This document shows positions 12,934 to 24,035 of a DNA stretch of 64,000 nucleotides, one piece after another. Position numbers and translations under genes: made by a program. Position 1 is the first letter of the stretch. Every line of letters begins with the position of its first letter. Origin of the DNA: Haberlea rhodopensis (Eukaryota; Streptophyta; Magnoliopsida; Lamiales; Gesneriaceae); the NCBI GenBank assembly GCA_907163345.1, contig CAJQUN010000021.1, positions 6,014,001 through 6,078,000 on the forward strand. The letters run 5' to 3'. The notes below the pieces were generated by a model. It did not search any database. It saw only the letters and a list, made by a program, of their open reading frames with translations, and was not told where the DNA came from.

Positions 12934-14201
12934 TGTTGAGCCTTAAACGCATGGTTGTGTTTAATGCTTAATTTATCTCCAAATTATTTATGAGTTTTGA
13001 TGATCAACAAACTTTTGTTTGTTATACTAATGTGTACAGGTGTATTGGTTGAAAAGTAGGTTGATTGGAGAAAATCAAATGTGCAAAATCTGGGTTGGAT
13101 CTCCCCAGGCGATGGCATCCAGGAGGACTTCGCCACGTACATCGACTGGAGCGACGCTGAGGCCCGCGCGCATGGCACGAACGGCTGAGACGATGGCCTG
13201 ATCGCCTGAGGCGATGGCCTGAACGCCTGAGGCGATGAAATATTTTGAGCAGCCAAGGATTTTGAGCAACCGAGGCTACGTCATTGATGTTTGGTTTAGA
13301 TCGCCTGAGGTGATCCATACATCGCCTGAGGTGATCCATACATCGCATGAGGCGATCTGTGTATTTTGGTGACCGTTGGGGCGCGGCGATGGTGATCGCC
13401 CGAGGTGATGTACGAGGCGATCTTGGAGTGATTCAAGCCTTAAGTGTAGCAACGGCTAGTAGGAGCCTTGGGGGCCTCCTACACTATAAATATGGATGTT
13501 TTGGAGTATTTTGAAGACAAGAAACAAGACTATAAACTACAAGAAAGCCTTGATCAATTCAAATTACTTTAGCATTGCAAACTTCATACATTTGTGTTGT
13601 ATTGGAGTTTGTAATTCATTTCTCGTTGTGTGAGTTTTGATTCTTCGTGTTGGTACACCGTGAAGGTGTTTATGTGAGTTATTGTAAGGTCCTCCAACAC
13701 CGACGCAAGTTGGAAATTGTAAAAGTCATCAACAAGTAAAGTTGGTGCATGTGTTGTGGCTATCCTTGGAGCCCTTAAGGCCAAGAAGACTCGTGAAGAG
13801 TGTTAGTAAATCGGGAAGAGTTTTTGTGTGGCTATCCTTGGAGCCCTTAAGGCCAAGAAGACTCGTGAAGAGTGTGGTGCTCGTGAAGAGATTTTTGTAC
13901 TCGGGAAGAGTGTGTTGTGGCTAATTTGGAGCCCTTAAGGCCAAGATCATTTTCGTTCTAGTGGAACCTCGGTTAAAGGTTTTCTAACCGGGAAGAGGAG
14001 ACGTAGGCGATTCATCACCGAACTTCTATAACAAATTCTCTTGTTCTTTATCTTTATTTAAATTACGCATTTATTTACTTCTTCATTTTATTTATTTATC
14101 GATTGACTTGAAGTCATCCGCAGAGCAAACTCGACGTTTTGCAAATTCATTTTAAAACGATAAAGTAGCCACCTCATTCACCCCCCTCTTCGGTTCCAAC
14201 A
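12934..14201 (+). repeat. 3' LTR of the gag-only element
   Basis: A 1268-bp LTR matching the left copy throughout. It differs by scattered substitutions and small indels, for example an extra GAGGTGATCCATACATCGC-type unit near 13320. Confidence 0.88.
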
Positions 14202-14206
14202 ACATC

Positions 14207-15330
14207 CATGGTCAAAATCATTTTGACTACTTTCTAGGAGTAAATTCAATTTATCAGGAGTTGTTGAAACATTTTCAAATCTCCTTGGTGTGTGTAAATC
14301 AAATGTTATTATTGACTCAATTAATTTCATCATTTTCACTTTTCTAGTGATTTGTGGTTCTTGAACCCTTTCAAATTATATTATATTGTCATTCCTTTCT
14401 AATAGAAACATTTTCTCTAGAAAGATGGCACTTGCGAAACAAACACTTTGTCTCCAATTGAATAATATAAATTTCCACAAAATAACATAAGATGGATCAA
14501 CTATCTAACTCATCTCCCACTAGCTGCTTCACATAAGCAGAACAATCTCAAATCTATATTTGGATTATTTTTCAGTCCATATCATATATGGAGTTTTTGT
14601 CATTATATTGGTATGAATTATGTTTAACAAATATGTAACTTTAGAGAGTTACTCAGAGAGAATCACATTATCTTTAAGATAACTCCACATGCTCTTGCAC
14701 TAACATTTAGTGCTCCATATACGTCCATATGAATCAAACTCAATAGACATTCAGCACATGCTAAATATATGTTGGATTTAAGTTATCATTCTTTTTATAT
14801 TCTTTGAATATAATCATACTAATCGTTCATAAGTTCACCTGATTCAATAAAACACACATTCTTAAAAATACTGCAAATCACATATGCAGATTTAAAAGAT
14901 TATCATTCCCTATAAAAATAGGAACAATGTTCATGATTAAATCTAGAACAAATAAATAATTGCTCAAACCAGTTCCTAACCAGTCGAGATTTTATATTAA
15001 ATAAATGTTTCAAACAACTTTTGCAATAACTCTTGCTACAATACTTAGCCTCAGGTAGGTTTCACCTTCCTAGGGCTCTATACTCTTCTCAACATATGCA
15101 ACTATTTACAAAGATGTGAGCTCAACTAGTATCATATACCAACGAAGTAGAATCAATAGAAACATTTAATTTTAATATAAAACAGACCCTTTCTAGAACG
15201 CTTCTAGTCTAGGTATTCCTTACAATTTTGCTCCAGTGACCAGCAGTGAAAACATAGATGCTGCTCCTTCTTAGTTGCTACTATATCCATTTTCGTATTT
15301 TGAGGTCAGGAACCATTTCGCTTCCTCTTC
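14207..15330 (-). pseudogene. Copia zinc knuckle, protease and integrase-region remnants
   Basis: Read on the minus strand, the block begins with KKEQHLCFHC..LEQNCKEYL, a damaged CCHC knuckle. Next is a protease-like SLVYDT.. region, then LSLIHMDVYGALNVSAR, recognisable as the start of the Copia integrase core (normally LIHTDVCGP). It ends in the variable linker between integrase and RT. Stops occur every few dozen codons. The linker is cut at 14206 by the nested element and resumes at 9216. Confidence 0.6.
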
Positions 15331-15432
15331 TTTATCCTTGAACTCTTTCTACCATAAGAACGCGTTTCTCCTATTGAATCAAGAACTCATGAGTTTCCAA
15401 CATTTTGACTATAAGATCAAATCTACAGTCAG

Positions 15433-15930
15433 TTAATGAGGATTTGTCACATTCAGATTTTTCAATTTCTCAACAAGAGATATTTTTCTTACACCACGCT
15501 CATAGATCGAAGCCCCATCTTGCATGTGAATTGAAAATGGATCTTTTGAAGTCGCGAGTCTCAGTAATCGCGTTCGTTCACCAAACAACATTTGTAGGTG
15601 TTGAAAAATATCAGCAATGTGAGCAAGTTTCTCATTTTTGTTTTGAAACTCATTGGTGACATTGATGCTATCATATAGCACCTAGCCGAGAGATCATCGT
15701 CCCACCACTTCTCAAGTGTGGCGATCTTTTCATGAGACGAACCGGGAGACACTTCAACATGAGGCTCCCACCAAGGGTAGATAGCAACCTTTTAGAAGCA
15801 AGCACTATTTTAAAATTAATAGACAATCAGAATAATTTGGTGGTAAATTTGTTTATATCGAGACTTGATGTAATCGGATTCACGGCATTCACAATACTGA
15901 GAATAAACAGAAAATATATGCAAACCGTTT
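15433..15930 (-). pseudogene. Copia gag remnant
   Basis: Minus-strand translation gives broken Gag similarity. A start-like SLDINKF..KL..INFKIVLAS is followed by a frameshifted KWWDDDLSARCYMIASMS, NEFQNKNEKLAHIADIFQHL and LFGERTRLLRLATSKDPF. This is the pattern of plant Copia Gag (retrotran_gag/UBN2 type). The frame changes at least twice and contains stops, so no product is expected. A leader of roughly 2.3 kb without coding signal separates it from the primer-binding site. Confidence 0.7.
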
Positions 15931-17103
15931 GATTATTAATTAATTAAAAAACTATGGACTTTAGTTATTGAAGGCTCCCACTAAATTTTTTGAATTCGTC
16001 ACCCTCATGACAAATGAACGAAAAATCGTATTTTCTTAGTGGGCTTGGACTCCAACTAGCTCATTATAGCCCCGGGCGAGGGTCCTGCCGACCTCATGAT
16101 ACTAAAGGTAGCTCACAATTGCATCATATGCAACCCCCAAGATATTCTTCTCGTTATTGGCATAACTCTACGGAGGCAGGCCAATTATGCCTTCTCACGT
16201 CAAACTAACACATCCCACGGATGGTAATGTCTTCCAATAATATCCAACGAGGGTGAGCAATCTTAAAGGTTAACATAACCCTATCCATAATTAAGTGGCA
16301 GTTAAACACACAGCTTTCTCATGCTAGATGCCCCCACGAGGGTGAGACAAGACACGTGACACGATTAGCGTCTCATGGCTTAACTGTTGATGAAAGACGG
16401 GAAGCAACAAACTCCTTTGAGCTCCCCTTCACAGTTTGTTATTAATTTTTTTTTGAATCATATTCAAAAGAGGGATTTAATAATATTTTAAAATCTCATC
16501 AAGTGCTCGTTTGTTTGTTTGTCGGATTCATGCAACTATGTTTTATTCATGCAATCATATGTACTAATAAAACATACAAACAAACATTTATCATACATCA
16601 TATGCATAATAGAAATAAATATGAAAGATTACGACATTTTCCTAATGGATCCACGTGAGCCATACGTGGATCACAAGTCTGTCTAAGGTGATGCAGGTGT
16701 GTAAAGCAATCCTATTACATTTTTGCTTCCATTATACATGTCTTGATTCTTGATGCTCCATCTTCAATCTCGATCTCCCACTAATTCTAATGATTTTACA
16801 TTTAAATCGTGCAAACAAGAGAATAAGGATACAAATCCGGGGTGGGATACATCAGAAAATAGAGAGAGCATGCTCGCAGGCCCGATAACCAAAAATCACA
16901 ATAATAAAGAAGCAATAAAAACCTAAACATTCACCTAAACACATTGGTCAAGGGCCGTAATCATCCATTATGCAATTACAACATATGTAATTAAACATTA
17001 AACTAAACAATTACATCATATGTAATTGTACTAATTACATCACATGTAATTAGATCACAATAATTAATTTATTCTATCGTTTCCCACTAATCACATCATT
17101 AAT

Positions 17104-17515
17104 TGAAAATAAAATTAACAAATTAATTAAATTTTCAATAAATTGGTAAAATCTATATTTTACCTTTTAATCATAATATTAATCGAAAATAAAATTAACA
17201 AACTAAATGAAACATTTTTATTTAATTTCCAATTAATTAAATTTTCATTTACTTGATAAAATCACTATTTTACCTTTTAATCATAATGATACGAAAATAA
17301 AATTAACAAATTAAATGAAACACTTTCATTTAATTTCTAATTAATTAAATTTTTTATTATTCGATAAAATCACTATTTTACCTCAAATCATAATATTAAT
17401 CGAAAATAAAATTAACAAACTAAATGAAACATTTTCATTTAATTTTTAATTAATTAAATTTTTAATTATTTGTAAAATCTTCATTTCACACTTAATAAAT
17501 TAAAAATTATATTTT
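17104..17515. repeat. AT-rich tandem repeat (~108 bp) in the Copia leader
   Basis: The phrase CGAAAATAAAATTAACAAA recurs at 17184, 17292 and 17401, and in shortened form at 17104. Each is followed by TTAATTAAATTTT and TAAAATC.CTATTTTACC. It lies in the long 5' leader of the decayed Copia element. Confidence 0.7.
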
Positions 17516-18218
17516 TAATTAATTAAGTATTATGATTTGTTATTTCAGAAATAATATCCGAATAAAATATCTAAAATGACCCAAAATAATTTATGAATTC
17601 TAAACAATTTGGATCCAAAATTAAAAATGTAATTTCATCCCAAAATACCCTATTTTTGAATTTAATAAAAATAATTGTTTTTTAAAAATCGAAAATTAGG
17701 TTAAAATTGTACTGTTCACCATCTTCTTCGTCTGGAAGATGAAGGCGGCGGCTAGGGTTTCGACACCCTAGCTTACTCGCGTCGCTGCCTCGTTGAGAAG
17801 GCAGAGTCGCGACCGCTTCGTCCCCTCACGTCGCCGTTCGCCGAAGCCTCGTTCACTCAGAATACACTGTCATCGAACGAAATATTTCTGCAACCATTGC
17901 AGGCATTCGAACGATTCTCGCGCGCAATCAACTCATTGGCGTTGCTGATTGTAGCCTGGTATGGTACTCATAGCGGCGAATAACTATTTTTCCTGTGTGC
18001 GCCGCCGTCGCCGCCTGCAGCAGCCGTCCGTCGATGAAATTTTTCGGCGATGATTTCTGGTTTTCCGGCGACAGATTTTGGGTATTGATTAAAACATCTT
18101 TTAATCTATTTTCTATATTTTTTCGGACTTCGTAATTTTTGAAAATCCAAATACGGTTAATATTACGTGAAAACGATCCAATAAAATTAATTATCAATAA
18201 ATGAATAAAAGCGTAATA

Positions 18219-18233
18219 TGACTCTGATACCAC
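18219..18233 (-). promoter_or_regulatory. Primer-binding site (initiator tRNA-Met) of the Copia element
   Basis: The minus strand reads CCCAACA at the LTR end, then GTGGTATCAGAGTC. TGGTATCAGAGY is the standard plant Copia primer site. This fixes the orientation of the element. Confidence 0.85.
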
Positions 18234-18621
18234 TGTTGGGTTTCCATACCCCGACGTCAGATCCAAACGCAGCCGAAAATAAACATAAATAAATATGACC
18301 CAGAGACGTATCGATCGCGCCTGATTCATGTATTAGCATGCAAGAATATCAAATATAAATGCATGAAAAGAGAATTACCGATAACAACGAAATCAATCCG
18401 ATGGTGGTGATCCTCTTGTCCAATCAACCTGACCAGATCTTCAAGCCCAGCATCAGTGCTAGTGTGATGGCGGCTATTCTATGAGTTGAAGTGTATTGAA
18501 TGGTCTTACTCAACCCTAAAGATGAATGTTATATTTATAGTGGTATTGAGTTAACTAATTGGGCTAGGGTCCATAAAGCTCATCGGGCCAACGTTTGGCT
18601 TGCTGGACATTTATGCTAACA
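18234..18621 (-). repeat. 5' LTR of the decayed Copia element
   Basis: A 388-bp LTR in TG..CA form, next to the initiator-Met primer-binding site. It differs from the left LTR by many substitutions and a small indel (TTATAGTGG against TTGG near the end), so the insertion is old. Confidence 0.85.
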
Positions 18622-21389
18622 AAACATACTGTTGTACCATAGATAGGATATTGAAGCTTGATAAGATGTAACACGAATTATAACAGATATAACAATACCA
18701 CAGAGCTGTGTTTACATCGAGATATGATTATATTGATAAGTTATATTGTGATTATTAGTACGATAGCATATGAATGGAATAGTGATAGAATTTTAATATT
18801 ATGTTTACTTTAAATGCTTAAAATTATGAATTATTATGATTAGAGAACGGATTACTTTTTTGCCCTTAGACATTAATAATATTATATTTTGTTTGGTATA
18901 GTAAAATTATGAAAGTTAGTGTAAAAATGATAAGTTATATTTTTATACTTGAGACTATTACAAATTTTACAATTTTTGACATTATTAATTAATATTGATG
19001 AGCTAATATTTGCATCTTACTTGACTTTTTGAGTGAAACCAACTATGAGTATTCAATTACTACGCTTACAGATAAATACTTTCAAAATTAAATTAAATTA
19101 ATTTTATTTTATATTTTTTAAAACTCAAACCAATCAAACCAATTTTGTAGAAGGGAGAAGGTCAAATTAGGGCTTGTACATGTGATAATTTCCCAGAGGA
19201 ACCCAAGAAGATTCGGACCTGATCCGTTCGGTAATCCATCGTGATAAGCGAATCGGATGGAATCACGTGGATACGGATCCCTTCGCCTCGCCCATCTCTT
19301 CCTCAATCTTCCCCTCTGCTTCATCCGCTGTTAATCCCACCACTTCATAGTTCATCCCACGATGTTTTCCCACGTAAATTACTTCCTTGAGATAAAAGGA
19401 AACCGAATTCAAAAATTATGGATCTTGAACAGGGCAACCAAGAAAATTGTGGATACCGGGTGGAAACGATAGGTCGAGAGATTTTTTGTCGGAGACATCT
19501 TCGGGTCGGGTTTCTTTATCCGCCATTGGTAATACTTTTTAAAATAATATTGATAAATAAAGTATATTTCTTGAAATAAAAATATTGTCGTAGTGGTAAA
19601 AACTGTTAAATTGAAATTATGTAAACAATTGAGAATTTTGAAATAAATTTTGGTAGTTGTGATAGAACAAGTGATGTATATATAATTTGGTAGATAAAAA
19701 TATGATTATTAAAATATCGGATAAATAATTTTGTTTTTGGTGTCTATGATTAGTGAGACGTGAAAAAATGATAATGAATTTGGTGTTGTTGATTAGATTC
19801 TAAATATAAAGTATGTACTAAAATTATCGGAACGTTTGACATGGTTTCACATATTTCTTAGAAGATTCCTAATTATTTTATTTATAATAATTCTTTTAAT
19901 TTATCAAATAGTTATTTATAAATTTATTAATATCTTTATATATTAAATATTTTTTATTAATTCAGTTAATTTAGATAACAAATTAAATATTACAACTATA
20001 TTTTTTGAAATCGATACATAATAATATCTTCATTATATAATTAATTCAATTAATTTAAAATCTAATTAAATTAAATTAAATTAAACTAAATTAAACTTAT
20101 TTATTTTAATTATTAATAAAATATTACATTGACTTAAATAATTATAAATATTATAAAAAATATTACAAAATTAAGTTGAAATAAAAAATAAAAAAAAAAT
20201 AAATGAATTTAAAGAAAGGAAGACCTACCAAAAAATTCATAAACCTAATTATGTTTTAAAGATCAGTCCTTAATAAACAAAAATAAGCTCTGCACTCCCT
20301 AGTTAGAGAAATTTTTATTTTCGCATCCCTATGTTATGCAATTGACTATATACTCATCATCTCCTAATTTCTACCCCCTGATTAACTCTCTTTCTTCTCC
20401 TAAATTTCTTCATCCATCTTTACTCTAAAAATTTATCCCAGATTTCTTCACTGATTTTCGCCTTAGATTTGAATCTCTTTTTCCCCAGATTTCTTTGTCC
20501 GATTATAGCGTTGGCACGCCCCATTTCCAAATTGTAAGCTTTCGATCAAAATCTTTGTCAGTTTCCCTGGAAAAATATGTTGGTGACATGGAGAATGCCT
20601 CAACCAATTATGAAAAGCATTGGTGTTGTTTCTTTGGTTAGATATGATGTAACTAACTATTTACAGATGTTATGTTATCATATTTCATATTTTTATTATA
20701 TATTCTTCTTTTTCTTGTTTCATTGGTTAGATATGATGCAAGACTAGATTTTTTTGTTTTTAAACAGTTTGTTGGGAATCTTTGGATGATATTTGCCATT
20801 CTTGGAGTTCAAATTTGATGAGAATTTATTCATTTAGCATGTGGCTTAAGCTAAGTAATTAATGACAGTAAATAGTCGGCAATCACTGAATCAAAACAAT
20901 ATCATTAATATTTGACTAGCTTTGAAGCATGGACAAATAATTAACCTACGAAGTGGTTATGGAAACTTGTCTTAATTATCAGATTGACCGTTAAATTGGA
21001 CAAATCTTTCATGTTATCTCTTAATGATGATGATGAGAAGCGAGGGTCCCCCGAATGCACTTGCCTTAACGTTGGCTGCATCCCTCTAAGGTGGATGCCT
21101 CTGTTTGTCTGATTTTCAAAATCAATTGAAATTTTGTGTTGCTTGATTATTTTGTTCGTCTATCAAGTTTATGTTTCTTGTTCATAATTTTGTTGTTCGG
21201 ATTGGTGTCTTGGTTAGAATTGATTGAAGATTGGGTGTGTCGTGTTGTATTGTGTTTGTATTTTGACTTTGTACTTTTGTGTTTGTTTACAGGGGTCCAG
21301 TAACCTAATAATTAGAATTCTCAGGTAGTCTTTATCGAGCGAGGAATCACACCTCAGCAACACATTGTGTTTGCTGAATTGAAAGATCT
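18622..21389. other. AT-rich intergenic DNA, no supported gene
   Basis: Very AT-rich, especially 19530-20220. A less AT-rich island at about 19150-19520 has a short frame from 19418 (MDLEQGNQENCGYR) that ends within 40 codons at a possible GT donor. I found no continuation exon and do not call a gene. Confidence 0.5.
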
Positions 21390-22385
21390 TACGGATGAAA
21401 TCCTGCCACATCAGCTCGTGTCACCAACATTGATCATCATTGTGAAAGATGTTGGCCTAATACATCATTGCAAGCTTAATGACAGTTCTATAAGACTTCT
21501 CATTCAATCCAACGGGATATTACTGTCGCGTAGAACTCCAGTGACGTTTCTCATTTTCAACCAGTCTGTCTGTATTCTATGGTAAACACCACTATCAATC
21601 TCCTCATTCTTTTGGATAACATAACCAATGTATCAAAACAGGGTACTCATAGATACCCCTTGGGTCGAATGTTACAATATCAGGATCCCGAGATGTACGA
21701 CAACTAAATTTGCACTCCATATATTATGTTTTAGACCTACATTCTCTAAACCATTTGATTCCAAGATCTCTCTCCATAACTCCAATTTAGCATTATCTAA
21801 TGCCCTGGTCTCGTCGTTAACGCAACATCATCAACGAAAAGCATGATCCAAGGTAATTCGTTCTGTATGTCTATCATGATCCCATCAATCACTAAGTCTG
21901 CTAGAAAGGACTTAACGTAGACCCTTGGTGTAATCCAAGAGTGATGGTGGAGAACTCGTTTGTCACCCTGCTGCACGTTCTAATGTTGGATGCCACTTCG
22001 TCGTACATGTCCTTGATTATATTGACATATCTGATGTGAACCATTTTCTTCATCAAAGTCTACCACAATATCACCTTTGACACTTTATCATAAGCCTTCT
22101 CCTAATCGATAAAGATCATATACAAATCTTTACCCCTCTCACGATAACATTCTATTGGCGAAGTAAATTGATAGCTTCGTTGGTGACTGCCTTGACATGA
22201 ACCCGAATTGATTATCCGAGATTTTAATCTCCCTCCTTAACTGACTGTCAATTACTCTGTCCCAAAGCTTCATTATTTTCCCAAAGGTTCATTATGTGAC
22301 ACATGAGTTTTATATCACGATGGTTGGAGCACATCTGAATGTCATTCTTGTTCTTATAGATATGGATGATAATACTATTTCTCTA
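21390..22385 (-). pseudogene. RTE-type LINE reverse transcriptase remnant
   Basis: The minus strand from about 22385 downward reads HIYKNKNDIQMCSNHRDIKL, then LWDRVIDSQLRREIKISDNQ and FGFMSRQS, KDLYMIFID.EKAYDKV, TLGLHQGSTLSPF, then LFVDDVAL and LDNAKLELWRE. It ends with YHRIQTDWLKMRNVTGVL. This is the order of RT blocks in plant RTE-clade non-LTR elements: the FIDLEKAYD and LHQGSTLSP blocks, then the catalytic FVDD box. Frames shift repeatedly and several stops are present. No 5' part, endonuclease or tail is recognisable, as expected for a truncated old copy. Confidence 0.8.
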
Positions 22386-24035
22386 CTCATTTGAGATTTT
22401 ATTATTCCTCCAAATCTTTATATATATATAAACAAAAATTAAAATTATTTAATGTCTTGCCAATTTTCTAATTCTCAAGAAATAGAGTAACTCATTATTT
22501 TTAAATATCTAACTAAGATTTGGAAGGAAATCATAGTAATTCTCAAAAAATTATAAACATAATAATAACAATAATAATAATAATAATAACAACTCATATC
22601 ATTCAGTTACTAAATAAACATTTTATAAATTTATTTACTTGTACAACAAAAGATGAATTTAATGAAAAAATTGACCATTAAAGTATCAATCATAAACCAA
22701 CCACTCATCAACAGTAAATAATTGCAAACACATTCGACCTAGAAAATATTATTATCCCTAACTATATAAAGCTAAAATATTTATGGCCATGAAAAATGAC
22801 CACAATACTCTCAACATGTTAAATGACCCTAATACTCCAATAGTATTAATTACAATATTGCCCTGTTTCTAAAAAAACCCAACTAGTTAAAAACTAGATT
22901 AGCAAAATAACCACAAAAGCACCCAATATGTTAACACAAAAAACTAATTAAAAAATCGATTACATTCCAATAAATAATTTAGAGAAAAAAGAAAATATTT
23001 TACACAAAAAAGACTATACAAGCACGTAATAATTATTTATATAATAAAAGACTGTACAAACACGTAACGGTGCGATAGAGATGTAAATCGTGCCAGACGG
23101 CACAAGGCCCGACACATACATTGATATTTCGGCAACATACACACCGATCGTTCAATAATATTTAAGTCAATATATTCATTATCTTGAATTGTTAGGCTTT
23201 ACCGATCGATCTGCACAATTGTGTCGATCGATCGGTAAAATAAAAAAAATTAAGAAAAAAATAAAAATTGGTCATATTGGGCCATACCTTTAATGAAAAC
23301 GGGCCGGTTGACACCTCTATGTACAAATGAGCACTCGTTATTATGAAGAGTGGAGACCGGAGAGGCGAGCCAAGTAGCTATGAGTTGATCGATTGAATAT
23401 TGATTCGAGTATAAATAGTTAGATGATTTTTTTCTCAAATTGAACACAAACTTTAATATGTCAAGATGAAATAACAAATAGGTAATTTTTTTTGGAACGA
23501 TAAAATATATTAATTATAACTTGTCAACGTGGTAAGTACATCAAAGTACAGCAATAATAACAACCATAAAACTCATGGGTAATGAAAATATAATAATATC
23601 AAACCAAAACCAAAAACAAAGAAGCGTCGTTTTCAAGCCAAAACGGGATAGCTAGATGAAAAAAGAAAGTAGATCATAACATATAGGTATTCGATAATAT
23701 ATTTTTTAACACATTATTTACATAAGTATTTATAATATTTTATTATATTATATATTTTACTAATTAATTTTAAAGGAATTGTTTTTATCCAATAATTTAT
23801 TAAAGGAAAGGTTGAAATAAGTTAGAACTTAGACGTCATGCTATAATAATTTACAGTTTACACACCCATAAACCCACTCCCCTTTGCCACCGGCCCGCAT
23901 CAACTCTGCTAAAATTAAAAAAATCACGACAACGCCGCCGGCGGAGACGCCGTCGTAATCTGCAATTACGCCGCTGCTCTGCCCTGTCGTTCACTCCCTA
24001 CACAAGATTTATTAAATATTCTATTACAAATAAAA
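22386..24035. other. AT-rich intergenic DNA, then promoter and 5' UTR of the S-acyltransferase gene
   Basis: Holds an (AAT)n microsatellite near 22562-22592, a strong inverted repeat at 23198-23239, and long AT tracts. A GC-richer stretch (about 23880-24000, ACGCCGCCGGCGGAGACG) directly upstream of the ATG is probably the 5' untranslated region of the next gene. No coding frame is supported. Confidence 0.5.
23198..23239. repeat. Perfect 13-bp inverted repeat with a palindromic loop
   Basis: The left arm TTTACCGATCGAT (23198-23210) and right arm ATCGATCGGTAAA (23227-23239) are exact complements. The 16-base loop contains the palindrome CACAATTGTG. It could extrude as a cruciform. No neighbouring gene feature explains it. 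Confidence 0.75.

Larger units (their letters stand above)
9222..14201 (+). mobile_element. Nested gag-only LTR retrotransposon (TR-GAG-like)
   Basis: Two ~1.25-kb direct repeats (TGTTGAGCCTTAAACG...TTCGGTTCCAACA) bound a 2.46-kb interior. The 5-bp target duplication ACATC is perfect (9217-9221 and 14202-14206). The left LTR is followed by AGTGGTATCAGAGCC, an initiator-Met primer site, and the right LTR is preceded by a purine tract (AAAATGGGGAGAT). The interior encodes only a Copia Gag with two CCHC knuckles. No protease, integrase, RT or RNase H signal is present. It therefore depends on an autonomous partner, which I suspect is of the SIRE lineage from the Gag style. It sits inside the older minus-strand Copia and is younger than it. 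Confidence 0.88.
5918..18621 (-). mobile_element. Decayed Ty1/copia LTR retrotransposon, split by a nested element
   Basis: Two homologous terminal repeats start TGTTGGGTTTCC and end TTTATGCTAACA, in direct orientation. On the minus strand the right LTR is followed by a primer-binding site complementary to initiator tRNA-Met (TGGTATCAGAG), and the left LTR is preceded by a polypurine tract (CAAGTGGGAGA). The element therefore reads right to left. Remnants in this order are gag, zinc knuckle, protease/integrase region, RT and RNase H, matching Copia order. All carry stops and frameshifts. Flanks are AAAAA (5913-5917) and AAACA (18622-18626), an imperfect 5-bp duplication. The interior is interrupted at 9217-14206 by a younger insertion. 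Without that insertion the element is about 7.7 kb. Confidence 0.85.

Noticed and set aside
17928..18329. 133-residue minus-strand frame
   Set aside because: It crosses the Copia LTR, primer-binding site and leader and has no domain similarity; chance frame.
19418..19535. Possible first exon (MDLEQGNQENCGYR)
   Set aside because: No continuation exon, no family similarity, in AT-rich DNA.
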